NCBI GenBank assembly: GCA_963781785.1
Contig: CAWAHD010000005.1
Coordinates: forward strand, 3,596,001-3,660,000
DNA from: CAWAHD01 sp963781785
GTDB taxonomy: Bacteria; Planctomycetota; Planctomycetia; Isosphaerales; Isosphaeraceae
DNA: 64,000 nt
Direction: 5' to 3'
The translations under genes and the position numbers were made by a program. Each line of letters opens with the position of its first letter. Position 1 is the stretch's first letter. The notes below the pieces were generated by a model. That model made no database searches. It worked only from the letters and a program-made list of their open reading frames with translations, and was not told the DNA's origin. Of the stretch, positions 9,057-18,508 are shown piece by piece.

Positions 9057-11660
9057 ATGACGATCAAGATACCCAAGCTGAGCCTCGTCGTCCTGATCGG
9101 ACCCAGTGGGTCGGGCAAGAGCACCTTCGCCCGCAGCCACTTCAAGCCAACGGAGATTCTCTCTTCGGACGCCTGCCGAGGGATGGTCAGCGATGACGAG
9201 AATGACCAGACGATCACGAGCCAGGCGTTCGAGGTGCTCCAGTTCATCGCCAGAAAGCGGTTGTCGTTGGGGCGGCTCACCGTGATCGACGCGACAAACG
9301 TCCAGCCCGAGGCCCGCAAGCCACTGGTGGAACTGGCCAGGCAGTACCACTGCCTGCCGGTGGCAATCGTGCTCGACCTCCCAGAGAAGCTCTGTCTGGA
9401 GCGCAACAGCCAGAGAGCGGAGCGGGCCTTTGGCCGGCACGTCATCCGCAACCAGAAGTCGCAACTCAGACGGTCGTTGCGTGGACTCAAGCGGGAGGGC
9501 TTCCGGCACGTCTTCGTGCTCGACTCACTCGAGGAGGTTTTGGCGTCCGTCATCGAGCGAGTTCCTCTGTGGAACGATAAACGAGACGAGCACGGTCCGT
9601 TCGACATCATCGGCGATGTCCACGGGTGCGGCGAGGAACTGGAGGATCTTCTCGATCGACTCGGCTACGTGGAGGCCCGCCTGGATTGCGACGATCGACT
9701 TTGGGGCAATCGGACTTTCGTTCATCCTGAAGGACGCCGGGCCGTGTTCCTGGGCGACCTCGTTGACCGTGGGCCCCGAATCCTCGATTCCGTGCGGTTG
9801 GTTCGGAACATGGTGGTTCATAGCTCGGCCCTGTGCGTACCAGGCAACCACGACCTGAAGCTCGTGCGGAAACTGCAAGGCACGGGCGTCCAGATCACTC
9901 ATGGGCTCGCCGAGACGCTCAAAGAGATCGATGCTTTGCCCCCAGAAATCCGCGGAGAATTCATCAAAGCCGTCGCCGAATTCCTCGACAACCTCGTGAG
10001 CCACTACGTCCTCGACGACGGCAAGCTCGTCGTGGCCCACGCCGGGATGAAGGAGGAGATGCAGGGGCGCGGCTCGGGCAAGGTTCGGGACTTCGCCCTC
10101 TTCGGAGAAACGACCGGCGAGACTGACGAATTTGGCTTGCCGATACGGTTTGACTGGGCGTCGGAGTACCGGGGTCAGGCGATGGTCGTTTACGGTCATA
10201 CACCAATTCCGGAGCCTGACTGGCTGAACCGGACGGTCAACATCGACACCGGCTGCGTATTCGGCGGCAGGCTCACTGCTCTTCGCTATCCGGAGAAGGA
10301 GCTCGTGTCGGTCCCCGCCGCCCGAACGTATTGTGAGCCGGCTCGACCGTTTCTGCTGCCCGGAGAGCCGGCACCGCTCCTCTCGGCACAGCAAGTTCAC
10401 GACGAGGTGCTCGATGTCGACGATGTGCTGGGCAAGCGGATCATCCCGACCCGGCTCCGGGGCAACGTCACCATCCGGGAGGAGAACGCTACGGCGGCCC
10501 TGGAAGTGATGAGCCGGTTCGCCGCCGACGCGAGGTGGCTGATCTATCTGCCGCCCACAATGTCTCCGTGCAAAACAAGTCACCTCGCCGGGCTGCTGGA
10601 GCATCCGGCCGAGGCATTTGCGTACTACCGCAACGAGGGGGTCCCGAAGGTCGTCTGCGAAGAGAAGCACATGGGCTCTCGGGCAGTGGTCGTCGTGTGC
10701 CGCAACGAAAACGCTGCACGTGAACGATTCGGAGCGGCCGCCGGCGAGTCCGGCGTAGTGACCACCCGGACGGGGCGTCGGTTCTTCAACGACCTGGACC
10801 TGGAGCATCGGTTTCTCGACCGGTTGCGGGCCGCCCTCACTGCCGCCGACCTCTGGAGCAAGCTCGACACGGCTTGGGTGTGCCTGGACTGCGAACTGAT
10901 GCCCTGGTCGGCGAAAGCCCAGGAACTCCTGCGGGCCCAGTATGCCGCAGTGGGGGCGGCGGGCAGGGCGTCCCTGCCCCGAGCCGTGAGTGCCCTGGAG
11001 GAAACCAGTGTTCGCCTCGTGGGGAAAGAGACCGAGAAACTCATCGAAATCGAGGCTCGGTTTCGCCTGCGGGAGCAGGCCATCGATCGGTTCGTGCACG
11101 CCTACCGGCAGTATTGCTGGTCCGTGGAGTCCCTTTCTGACCTCAAGCTAGCCCCGTTCCACCTGCTCGCCACCGAGAGGCATGTCCACGTGGACAAGGA
11201 TCACCTCTGGCACATGGAGGTTCTGGCCGACGTCTACCACGTCGATCCTGAACTTCTGCTCGCGACCCGGTACAAGGTCGTGGATCTGACCGACACCACC
11301 AGCCAGGAAGAGGGGACCGAATGGTGGGAGGAACTGACCGGCCGGGGCGGCGAAGGAATGGTCGTCAAGCCGCTGAGCTTTATCCATCAGGGTCGCCGGG
11401 GCCTCAGTCAGCCCGCCGTGAAATGCCGAGGGCGAGAGTACCTGCGGATCATCTATGGTCCCGACTACAGCTCGGAGGAGAATCTCAGTCGCCTGCGGAC
11501 CCGTGGGCTGGGTCGCAAGCGGACACTCGCCGCCGGTGAGTTTGCCCTCGGAGTGGAGGGCCTGGAGCGGTTCGTGCGTGGAGAGCCGCTACGGCGGATC
11601 CACGAGTGCGTGTTCGGGGTACTTGCCCTGGAAAGTGAACCGGTGGACCCAAGGCTATGA
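9057..11660 (+). CDS. pnkp: polynucleotide kinase-phosphatase Pnkp (RNA repair)
   Basis: Three modules follow in order. An N-terminal 5'-OH kinase carries the P-loop GPSGSGKST at 15-23. A calcineurin-like 2',3'-phosphatase carries GDVHGCGEE, LGDLVDRGP, PGNHDLK and YGHTP. A C-terminal adenylyltransferase (ligase) domain carries the nucleotidyl Lys in EEKHMGSRA near 535 and a later GGEGMVVKP. Bacterial Pnkp heals both ends of cleaved RNA and, with Hen1, seals it. Length (867 residues) is normal. Start: GTG at 9045 overlaps the hen1 stop, but ATG at 9057 sits 12 bases after AGAAGGAA and is preferred. All modules look intact, in contrast with the frameshifted genes downstream. Confidence 0.95.
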   Translation: MTIKIPKLSLVVLIGPSGSGKSTFARSHFKPTEILSSDACRGMVSDDENDQTITSQAFEVLQFIARKRLSLGRLTVIDATNVQPEARKPLVELARQYHCLPVAIVLDLPEKLCLERNSQRAERAFGRHVIRNQKSQLRRSLRGLKREGFRHVFVLDSLEEVLASVIERVPLWNDKRDEHGPFDIIGDVHGCGEELEDLLDRLGYVEARLDCDDRLWGNRTFVHPEGRRAVFLGDLVDRGPRILDSVRLVRNMVVHSSALCVPGNHDLKLVRKLQGTGVQITHGLAETLKEIDALPPEIRGEFIKAVAEFLDNLVSHYVLDDGKLVVAHAGMKEEMQGRGSGKVRDFALFGETTGETDEFGLPIRFDWASEYRGQAMVVYGHTPIPEPDWLNRTVNIDTGCVFGGRLTALRYPEKELVSVPAARTYCEPARPFLLPGEPAPLLSAQQVHDEVLDVDDVLGKRIIPTRLRGNVTIREENATAALEVMSRFAADARWLIYLPPTMSPCKTSHLAGLLEHPAEAFAYYRNEGVPKVVCEEKHMGSRAVVVVCRNENAARERFGAAAGESGVVTTRTGRRFFNDLDLEHRFLDRLRAALTAADLWSKLDTAWVCLDCELMPWSAKAQELLRAQYAAVGAAGRASLPRAVSALEETSVRLVGKETEKLIEIEARFRLREQAIDRFVHAYRQYCWSVESLSDLKLAPFHLLATERHVHVDKDHLWHMEVLADVYHVDPELLLATRYKVVDLTDTTSQEEGTEWWEELTGRGGEGMVVKPLSFIHQGRRGLSQPAVKCRGREYLRIIYGPDYSSEENLSRLRTRGLGRKRTLAAGEFALGVEGLERFVRGEPLRRIHECVFGVLALESEPVDPRL

Positions 11661-12387
11661 TCTCGGCGTCCTCGGCGCGGCTCGCACGAGCGGCCGAGCT
11701 GAATGAGCGGTTCGGGCCAGACTCGTCCCGAATCGAGTTGTTCCTTACTCTCGCGTCGATCCATGCGTCCGTCATCCGGAAGAATCTGCCGACGTGACCG
11801 GCGCAACCGCTCACAAGGCTGCGCCGTAGCGCAAAAAACGTCCATCTGTCGCCCTTGGCAGAGAGCAATTCCGGACCAGAAGGATGAGAGCGCAAGGGAT
11901 GACGCTTCTGCCGATTGACCGGCCATTGCGGACTGGGCCGATCGAATCGATTCACGAAAAAAAACTTGGTGCAGGTCGGCCGAAACCCACGGGATCGCCG
12001 GATTCGCCGGCGAGTCGTCCCTATCTTCAATTCTCCCAACCCCTTACGCGCCGGGATCCGCACCGTGCGACGCGGAGTCTCGGGATCCTCGCGAGCGCGA
12101 GAAATTGCCGTTGGAATGGGCATAGAACGGCCATCGACTCACGCTAATGGCCGCCCATCCGAAGCCCCGTCCGAGGCTGAAAAATAGCGGTTTCGCGCCA
12201 TCCTTCCTCCGTGATCGTCGAACCTTTCCCAGAGCGCCCCAACAGCTAAGTTGACGCAATCGTCAACTTTTATGCAACGAAAATCGCCTTTTTGTAGATC
12301 GTATTGGGTGACGGGATGGTCGAACTGGAACCGTTCCAACTGACAAGCTGCAACCAAGATCACTCTTTCGTGCTGGAGCCAAAGTGT
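11661..12387. other. long intergenic region between pnkp and the sigma-factor gene
   Basis: This stretch of about 727 bp has no coding sequence I can support. Open frames on the minus strand here are Arg/Ser-rich and look like GC-driven chance. The only clear structure is the 22-bp inverted repeat at 12248-12269. The region should contain the pnkp terminator and the sigma-gene promoter. Confidence 0.45.
12248..12269. promoter_or_regulatory. perfect 9-bp inverted repeat upstream of the sigma-factor gene
   Basis: AAGTTGACG and CGTCAACTT are separated by CAAT and followed by TTT. A 9/9 dyad with a 4-base loop is long enough to be a real hairpin or a dimeric operator. It lies 118 bp before the sigma ATG. 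The T-run after it is short, so it is a weak terminator candidate. An operator for the downstream gene is at least as likely. Confidence 0.45.
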
Positions 12388-13854
12388 ATGGACGACCTGT
12401 CGAAACATCTGGCCGATCATCAGTTCGCCGAGCTGTTCCGTGACGACCTCGGCTGGAACCAAACCTCGGGAACGATGGCGATCCAAGTCGACGAGCGAGA
12501 GCTTGCTCTTGAATCAATCGCCGAGAAGCGCGGAATTCACGTTTTCCAGTGCATCGCCGATCGCGGTCTCCTTGCCAACCGAGCTTCGCTGCGCGAAGCA
12601 CAGGGGCGAATCGCCAGAACAATTCAAGAGCACATCCTGATCTACTCGTGCGACGAACCGTCCCAGCAGACGTGGCAGTGGACGGTCCGCGCTCCCGACG
12701 GCACACGCCTGGAGCGCGGGGAGCACCATTTCTTCTCCTCCGCGCCGCCCCGCGCACTTTTGAGACGACTGAGAAGACTGCGTATCTCGCTCAAGAAGGA
12801 TGGCGACGTCACGCTCGTCAACTCACTCTACCCAGCTCGCGCACCGGGCGACGCTGCACCAGAATTGCACCCGCCGTCCAAGAGTACCCGGTATGCCGAG
12901 CGCAGTCGCGAGCTGGCCATGGCGATGGCCCGAGGCGACGCTGGGGCCTTCCACGCGTTCGTCTTGCTTCACTTGCCGTTTGTGCGCAGCACCTCCAAGC
13001 GGCTGTCACGGTCGCTGCGCATGGAAATCGAAGACACCGCGCAAATCGCGGTCATCGGCCTCATGAGCGCCATTCGAAGGTTCGATCCCCAGCGCGGGAC
13101 GTGCTTTTCAACCTACGCGCGTTTCTGGGTCCACCAGGTATGCCAACGTTATGCCCCGGCTGTCGGCATGCACATCCGGCTGCCGCGGCATATCATCCAT
13201 ACTTTCTTTCCCATTCGCCGGGCCATCGACACGCTTCGGGCCGCGCACGGTCCCGGTCGTGCGAACGACGAGCTGGCACGTTTGTGCGCGCTGGCCCCAC
13301 AGTTCTACAGCCGGTGGGTCGACGTCGACCGCGCGCTCAACGTGATCTCGCTTTCTGATCGATACAGGTGGGATCCCGATGAGACGCTGGAACTGCGAGG
13401 ACCTGAGGAGGATGAGCCGGTTCCACTCGCACTCGAGAAGGAACGGAACGCACGGGTTCGCGCCGCGATGGCTTGCTTGAACCGAACGGACCGCACCATC
13501 CTGGAGCAGAGATACGGCATGAACGGCAAGCCGCTCAGCAACAGGCAGCTTGGCCAATCCAGGCGGATCACGGAAGTCGCGGCGCGTTGCCGCGTCTTGC
13601 GCCGAGCAGAGACTGCGAGCGGTCATCGAGGGCAAGTTCGAAGACCTCATCCCGGAGAGGGCAGCAAGGATGCCGCAGTTGCCCTTGGTGAACAAAAGAA
13701 AGGTTCGAAAACGGAAGAAACGGATTTATCGCGCTCGAAATTCGTGATGTCGCCGATACGCGTCGATAATGGGTCAGTCGAGCGTACTTATCCGAGAAGC
13801 GGCGGTCTCCGATCGCGGAATCGACCGGCGAGCGATCAGCGAATAATCGACTGA
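12388..13854 (+). CDS. sigma-70 family factor with restriction-methylase-like N-terminal domain (frameshift near its end)
   Basis: Residues 1-165 are not sigma-like. FRDDLGWNQ, IAEKRGIHVFQC, IQEHILIYSCDEPSQQTWQW and GEHHFF match, in order, the N-terminal domain I remember from large type IIG (Eco57I-like) restriction-methylases. From residue 168 (TRYAERSRELAMAMARGD) a sigma-70 body begins: region 2 with STYARFWVHQVCQRY, region 3, and region 4 with LNRTDRTILEQRYGM. Near 13600-13612 the frame breaks: the expected AEQRLRAVIEGKFEDL appears in the next frame and runs to 13747, ending in a Lys/Arg-rich tail. The true product therefore probably ends at 13747. ATG at 12388 has GGAG nine bases upstream. 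A role in directing RNA polymerase under stress or DNA damage is inference. Confidence 0.75.
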   Translation: MDDLSKHLADHQFAELFRDDLGWNQTSGTMAIQVDERELALESIAEKRGIHVFQCIADRGLLANRASLREAQGRIARTIQEHILIYSCDEPSQQTWQWTVRAPDGTRLERGEHHFFSSAPPRALLRRLRRLRISLKKDGDVTLVNSLYPARAPGDAAPELHPPSKSTRYAERSRELAMAMARGDAGAFHAFVLLHLPFVRSTSKRLSRSLRMEIEDTAQIAVIGLMSAIRRFDPQRGTCFSTYARFWVHQVCQRYAPAVGMHIRLPRHIIHTFFPIRRAIDTLRAAHGPGRANDELARLCALAPQFYSRWVDVDRALNVISLSDRYRWDPDETLELRGPEEDEPVPLALEKERNARVRAAMACLNRTDRTILEQRYGMNGKPLSNRQLGQSRRITEVAARCRVLRRAETASGHRGQVRRPHPGEGSKDAAVALGEQKKGSKTEETDLSRSKFVMSPIRVDNGSVERTYPRSGGLRSRNRPASDQRIID

Positions 13855-14183
13855 TGTTCAGAAACGATCGGGTTCTTGACGTGGTCGGACGGATCGCGCG
13901 TGTGTCGAAGGGGCGAGCAATGATGGCCGGTGAGGGTACAGCGCATGAAGAAACCAAGAAAACCGTGAAAAAAATACACGCGGCGGCGGACGATCCTAAG
14001 TAGCGACAGGATCAAGCCCAGGCAGTGCCATGATGCCGTCGTGAGGCGCCAAAAAGGGTGCCGGCGGGCAAATTTCGGTTGGCGTGGTTCGGCCAGGCGG
14101 TTATTTTGCGTTGCGTCTGGTCGAGTCGAGGTCACCCCCGGAGTCGCGGGTGCGCGAGTTGGCATCCGAGGAGCACAGCCACG
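13855..14183. other. intergenic region
   Basis: The 329 bp between the sigma factor and the ADP-ribosylglycohydrolase gene hold no supported gene or repeat. The last 20 bases contain the GAGGAG ribosome binding site of the next gene. Confidence 0.4.
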
Positions 14184-15369
14184 ATGCCTCATCTGTTTCG
14201 GATCGACCGTGTCCGAGGGTGCTTGCTGGGACTGGCCGTTGGAGACGCCCTGGGGGCACCACTCGAGGGCTTAAGTGCGCAACAGATCAAAACGCATTAC
14301 GGCCGCGTCCGAAACTACGTCGACGGTGTCCAGGCGTGGAAGCGCAAACCGCATCGCTGGAGGCTGCGTGGGCTGTACTCCGACGATACCCAGCAAGCCT
14401 TGGCCCTGTGTGAAGTCTTGCTCGACTGCCAGCGCATCGATCAGGAGCGACTGGCCGATCTGTATCTGGCCTTGATGACGCCCAAGGGCGCCTTCAGCGG
14501 CGCACACCGCGGAATCGGCCGTAGTTTTCGCCAGGTGCTTGCCGCACTGGAGCGGCGTGTTCCCGCCCATCTCACTGGGCAGCCGACCGCAGGCATCGGT
14601 GCTGCCATGCGGATCGCTCCCGTCCCCCTCTATTTCGGCGACGAAACCGATCTCGATGTTCGAGTCGGTGATGGCGGCCAGCCTGATGACTCACCGCGAT
14701 ATCCGCAGTATCGGCGGCGCGCTTGCCGTCGCCCACGTGGTCCGCCGCCTTGCCGCCAGCGAGACCTGTGAACCGAGCCTGCTGTTTCTGGTTGCCGCTG
14801 ACGTCGTCAAAGACGAAAAACGGATCGCGGAATCATTCGCGGACTTCGTCCTCAAGCTCGACCGCCATCGCGGGTGCCTGTCCCAGGCGATCGCTCACGC
14901 CGAGTCGCTTCTGGACCTGCCGCACGGCCGTGCCCTGGCGGCCGTCGTCGCGGAAGCCAATCGTCACGGCGCCCACCCCGTGTGCAAGTGCCCCACGATG
15001 GGCTTCCCCCCCGCCTGCATCCCGACCTGCCTGTACCTCCTGCTCACAACCAGCAGCTTCGAGGAGGCCCTTACCGAGGTCGTCAATCTCGGCGGAGACA
15101 CGGACACAGCCGGAGCCATCCTGGGTGCAATAGCCGGAGCCCATTACGGCGTCGACGAAATACCGACCCGCTGGCTCGACGGCCTTCAGAATCGCGAGGG
15201 CATCGAGGCCCGAGCCATCGCGCTGGCCCAGCGATCCACGAGAGGTCTGCACATCCCCGACCTGATCGCCACCGAACACGCCCTCACTCACCAAGAGGGC
15301 AAGAGCTTCGAGTCGTTCGCGTCCATCAGCCGGGACAGCGGCGACCAGGGCGCGAGCCATTTGTTCTGA
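14184..15369 (+). pseudogene. ADP-ribosylglycohydrolase (DraG/ARH family), one frameshift
   Basis: The protein starts GCLLGLAVGDALGAPLEG, continues with YSDDTQQALA (SDDT metal motif) and ends with VNLGGDTDTAGAILGAIAG (GGDTD motif). These are the two acidic clusters that bind the Mg pair in ADP-ribosyl hydrolases. The frame changes once, between about 14655 and 14675, just after LYFGDETDL; the second part resumes with SVMAASLMTHRDI. Both halves keep family similarity, so the gene may be intact in the organism. The family removes ADP-ribose from protein or nucleic acid. ATG at 14184 follows GAGGAG by ten bases. Confidence 0.85.
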
Positions 15370-15639
15370 TCTTGACTCTTCGACTCGGCCGATGATGAAC
15401 GATGCACCAGACCGCGCAACGTTGATCGCATGCATCTCTGGCAGTACATCCATGCGCGGCACCCTTTCCCCGACCCGTTTTTTCGGGTAAGCTTGATAGG
15501 GAGAAAGAACCGCCGATGCTCGATCTCGCGAATTCGGCTCGATGCGGCGTTTTGGCCGGTTTGTACAGTTTAGATAAGCTTGACGTGTGCTTTCTTGCGG
15601 GTGGGACCGCCGCCATTTGGCTGGCTTCGCTGGAGATCC

Positions 15640-16170
15640 ATGGAGATGAGCCGGATCACGCTCGACCAGATCCGCAAGTTGCTGGACGAGGCCGAAGGTT
15701 ATTTGATGCTTGATCTTCCGAGGCGGTCTCTGCAGATTCTCGAGAGCCAACCCGACTGGTCCAACATGCAATTCGAGGCGAGCTTTCTCAAGGGGGAGGC
15801 GCTTCGAACTTTGAAACACTACCGCGAGGCCTTGAGACCGCTCGAAGTGGCGGCGGCGCTGCGTCCCGCCGATTCCCGGGTCGCCCTGGCACTGGGTTGG
15901 TGCTACAAACGCACCAACCGGCTGGCGCAAGCGATCGACTCGCTCGATCGGGCGCTCCGCGAGCATCCTGACGAGCCGCTCTTGCACTACAACCTGGCCT
16001 GCTACTGGAGTCTGGCGGAGAATGACGTGAAAGCCCTGGACGAGCTCTCCGCCGCGCTAGCCCTTGACCCCGAACTTCGGTCGCTGGTGGCGGAGGAGTC
16101 CGACTTCGACCACCTGCGTGGGAACCCGTTGTTTGATCGACTTGTACGCGGCTGCGCACCCCAGACCTGA
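15640..16170 (+). CDS. tetratricopeptide repeat protein
   Basis: About 176 residues with three to four TPR-like helix pairs: EASFLKGEALRTLKHYREAL, RVALALGWCYKRTNRLAQAI and PLLHYNLACYWSLAENDVKAL. The C-terminus (ESDFDHLRGNPLFDRLV) is the common capping ending of planctomycete TPR proteins. It is probably a cytoplasmic protein-interaction scaffold; no signal peptide is seen. Start is ATG at 15640 with GGAG four bases before; ATG at 15646 is an alternative with better spacing. Confidence 0.85.
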   Translation: MEMSRITLDQIRKLLDEAEGYLMLDLPRRSLQILESQPDWSNMQFEASFLKGEALRTLKHYREALRPLEVAAALRPADSRVALALGWCYKRTNRLAQAIDSLDRALREHPDEPLLHYNLACYWSLAENDVKALDELSAALALDPELRSLVAEESDFDHLRGNPLFDRLVRGCAPQT

Positions 16171-16221
16171 TAACACGGCCTGTCGCAAGTCGCAGGCCGG
16201 AGGCCGGACGCCATCGCCAGC

Positions 16222-16556
16222 CTAGCTCTCGTCGAGAATTCGCTGAGTGATCTCGCGCTCGCAGATCTTGCACCACTTCCAATGCTGGGTGCCCGATGTG
16301 CTCGATTCAAGATGGGCGAGAGCCACTCGCACGCGAACGAAACCAGATTTTCGTTTCGTTCTCGCCCGCCCTCTCCAGTTTGACGCAACGGGCGAAATGG
16401 AGCAGATTGGATGGCGAGCGGCACAGAATGCGGCTTGCCGTTGGCATCCTTGACCGTCCCGTGGAAAATGAATCCGATGGCTTCCAGACGAGTTTCGGAA
16501 AAATCCTCGATTGATTCGAGGTTCCGAACGGGCGGAAGTTGTTGTTTGGTGGGCAT
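16222..16556 (-). pseudogene. small hypothetical protein, frameshifted
   Basis: The first ~50 residues from ATG at 16556 (QLPPVRNLESIEDFSE, then LEAIGFIFHGTVKDANGKP) read as a real protein with GGGAA six bases upstream. Near 16390-16400 the sensible reading passes to the next frame, which ends VALAHLES, GTQHWKWCKICEREIT at 16222. The WCKIC pair could bind metal. I do not recognise the family. The reconstruction by frame change is inference. Confidence 0.35.
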
Positions 16557-16749
16557 GAATGGTTCCCGAATCCATCTAGTTTCTACATTTGAATCATAAA
16601 CGATAATTTAACCAAAAAGCGCTCCGAGTGCAAGACGAAGACGGACGCGAGGTCAGATGCGGACTCCCGGTCGAGACGCATCAGGGGCGCGCGCCAGGGT
16701 TTGTGAATTCGCCGGCGACTCCTACTTTATTGACGGAAGGCGGTTCTCG

Positions 16750-18364
16750 GTGATTCGAGAAACGGTCAGCCATCTTCGAGATCTTCCACGCTATCGCCAG
16801 ATTCTGACCACCCTGGTGCGCTATGGTTACCAGGACGTCGTGGCCGCTCTCCATCTGGAAGGAATCGCGCGGCCGATCGAACGGGTTGCACTTGGCAACG
16901 AGGTTCCGCTTCACGATCGTCCCCGCCGGCTTCGCCTGGTCTGCGAAGAGCTCGGGCCCACTTTCGTGAAGCTCGGTCAGTTGCTCAGCACCCGGCCGGA
17001 TCTTCTGCCGGAGGCCTACACCAACGAGCTGGCTGCGCTGCGTGACGATGTGCGACCGTTCCCGTTCGAGACCAGGTCGAGACCATCCTGGTCGAGGAAT
17101 ACCATCGGCCCCTGGCGGAGGTGTTCGCGTCGATCGACGAGAATCCGGTCGCTTCCGCCTCGATCTCTCAGGTCCACCGTGCGGTTCTCCGCGACGGGCG
17201 AGTCGTGGCCTTGAAGGTGCAACGGCCAGAGATCGCCAAGGTCGTCCAAGCCGATCTCGACATCATCAAGAACCTGGCCCAGTTCGTCGAGCGCCGGCTG
17301 CCCAACCTGGCTGTCGTACAGACCGCTGTCGCTGGCGCGCGAATTCGAGCGCACGATCAAGCGCGAGCTCGACTTCTCGACCGAGCGCCGCACGATGCAG
17401 CGCTGTCGAGCCCAGTTCGCCGGCGATCCGACTGCTCACATCCCGTTCGTCCTCGAAGAGCTTTCGACGCCGCGCGTGATCGCGATGGAGTTCATCGAGG
17501 GGGTATCGATCAACGATCTGGAGGGGATCCGCCGACATGGACGTCGAGCCGGCGGAGATCGCGGTCACGGGAGTGCGGATACTTGCTCAGACAGATCTTC
17601 GAATTCGGGTTCTTTCACGCAGATCCGCATCCCGGCAATCTCCGGGTCCTCGAGGGCGGAGTCATCGCCCCGCTCGATTACGGCATGTTCGGCCATCTCG
17701 ACGTCCGGACGCGGGAGCGAATCGCCGGTCTCCTGGCTGCACTTCTCGCGCAGGACTCCGACCGCGTGATCCGCGACCTGGAGTCGCTGGATATACGACG
17801 GGATCAAGCTCGATTCACGCGCATTCCGCCGCGACGTCGGCGAGCTGGTCGTCTTCGTACTCCGAGCTGACGCTCGATACGATCGACCTGGGCGTGCTGC
17901 TGCGAGACCTGGTCGGCGTGATCCGGACGCACCACCTGCACATCCCACCCGATCTGGTGCTCTTGATTCGCTCGCTCGTGACCATCGAGTCGGTGGGCCG
18001 CAACCTCGACCCCCATTTCGACATCGCCGCGCAGCTCTACCCGTTCCTCCGCGATCTGACGCTCCGCCGGTTCCGCCCCGACCGCATCTTGAGTCAAACG
18101 GTCCGGACCACCGAAGACCTGCACCGCATCGCCACGCTGCTGCCCGACCTTTTGAGCCAGTCGCTCGAATCGATCAAGCGCGGCGAGCTGGCGGGTGCAT
18201 TTCGACCTCCAGGGCTTCGAGCGGCTGGTCACGGCAAGCTGACCCGCGCAAGCAACAGCCTGGCCGTCGGCATCGTCATCGCCGGCCTGTTCGTCGCGTC
18301 GTCGCTCTTGCTCCGGTCCGGGCAAACCGCGTTCGCTTACGCGGGTCTGCGCGACCGGCCTTGA
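16750..18364 (+). pseudogene. AarF/UbiB (ABC1) family kinase, about six frameshifts
   Basis: All landmarks of an ABC1 atypical kinase are present in order but in different frames: GPTFVKLGQLLSTRPDLLP (about 16960), ASISQVHRAVL and VALKVQRPEI (about 17160-17230), VIAMEFIEGV (17480), FHADPHPGNL (17610) and LDYGMFGHLD (17675). A C-terminal membrane helix in ASNSLAVGIVIAGLFVAS follows. Breaks fall near 17070-17100, 17330, 17535, 17575, 17830 and 18190. Total length fits the family's usual 540-560 residues. Members support ubiquinone-type isoprenoid lipid homeostasis. The start used is GTG at 16750 (VIRETVSHLRDLPRY). So many indels with full-length conservation suggest sequence error rather than old decay. 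Confidence 0.8.
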
Positions 18365-18508
18365 TTCTCAGTCTCTGGCTGATCTGGAACATGTCGCGCG
18401 ATTGATCGGCTCTGCCGACGGCGGAATCCTCGGTTGACCCCCGCGTGCCGGAACCTCAAACGACCGGACGTGCGGGCCGGCCATGCCGGCTCTCCTCGAT
18501 TCGCTTTC

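Noticed and set aside
9525..11099. Long open frame on the minus strand opposite pnkp (about 520 codons)
   Set aside because: It is the antisense of an intact, motif-complete gene. Its product has no recognisable domain and such frames are common in high-GC genomes.
11485..12123. Minus-strand open frame in the gap after pnkp
   Set aside because: Arg-rich and partly antisense to the 3' end of pnkp; no family similarity or good start.
15473..15488. ACCCG, six T, CGGGT hairpin after the DraG gene, possible terminator
   Set aside because: The stem is only 5 bp and the T-run lies in the loop, not after the stem.
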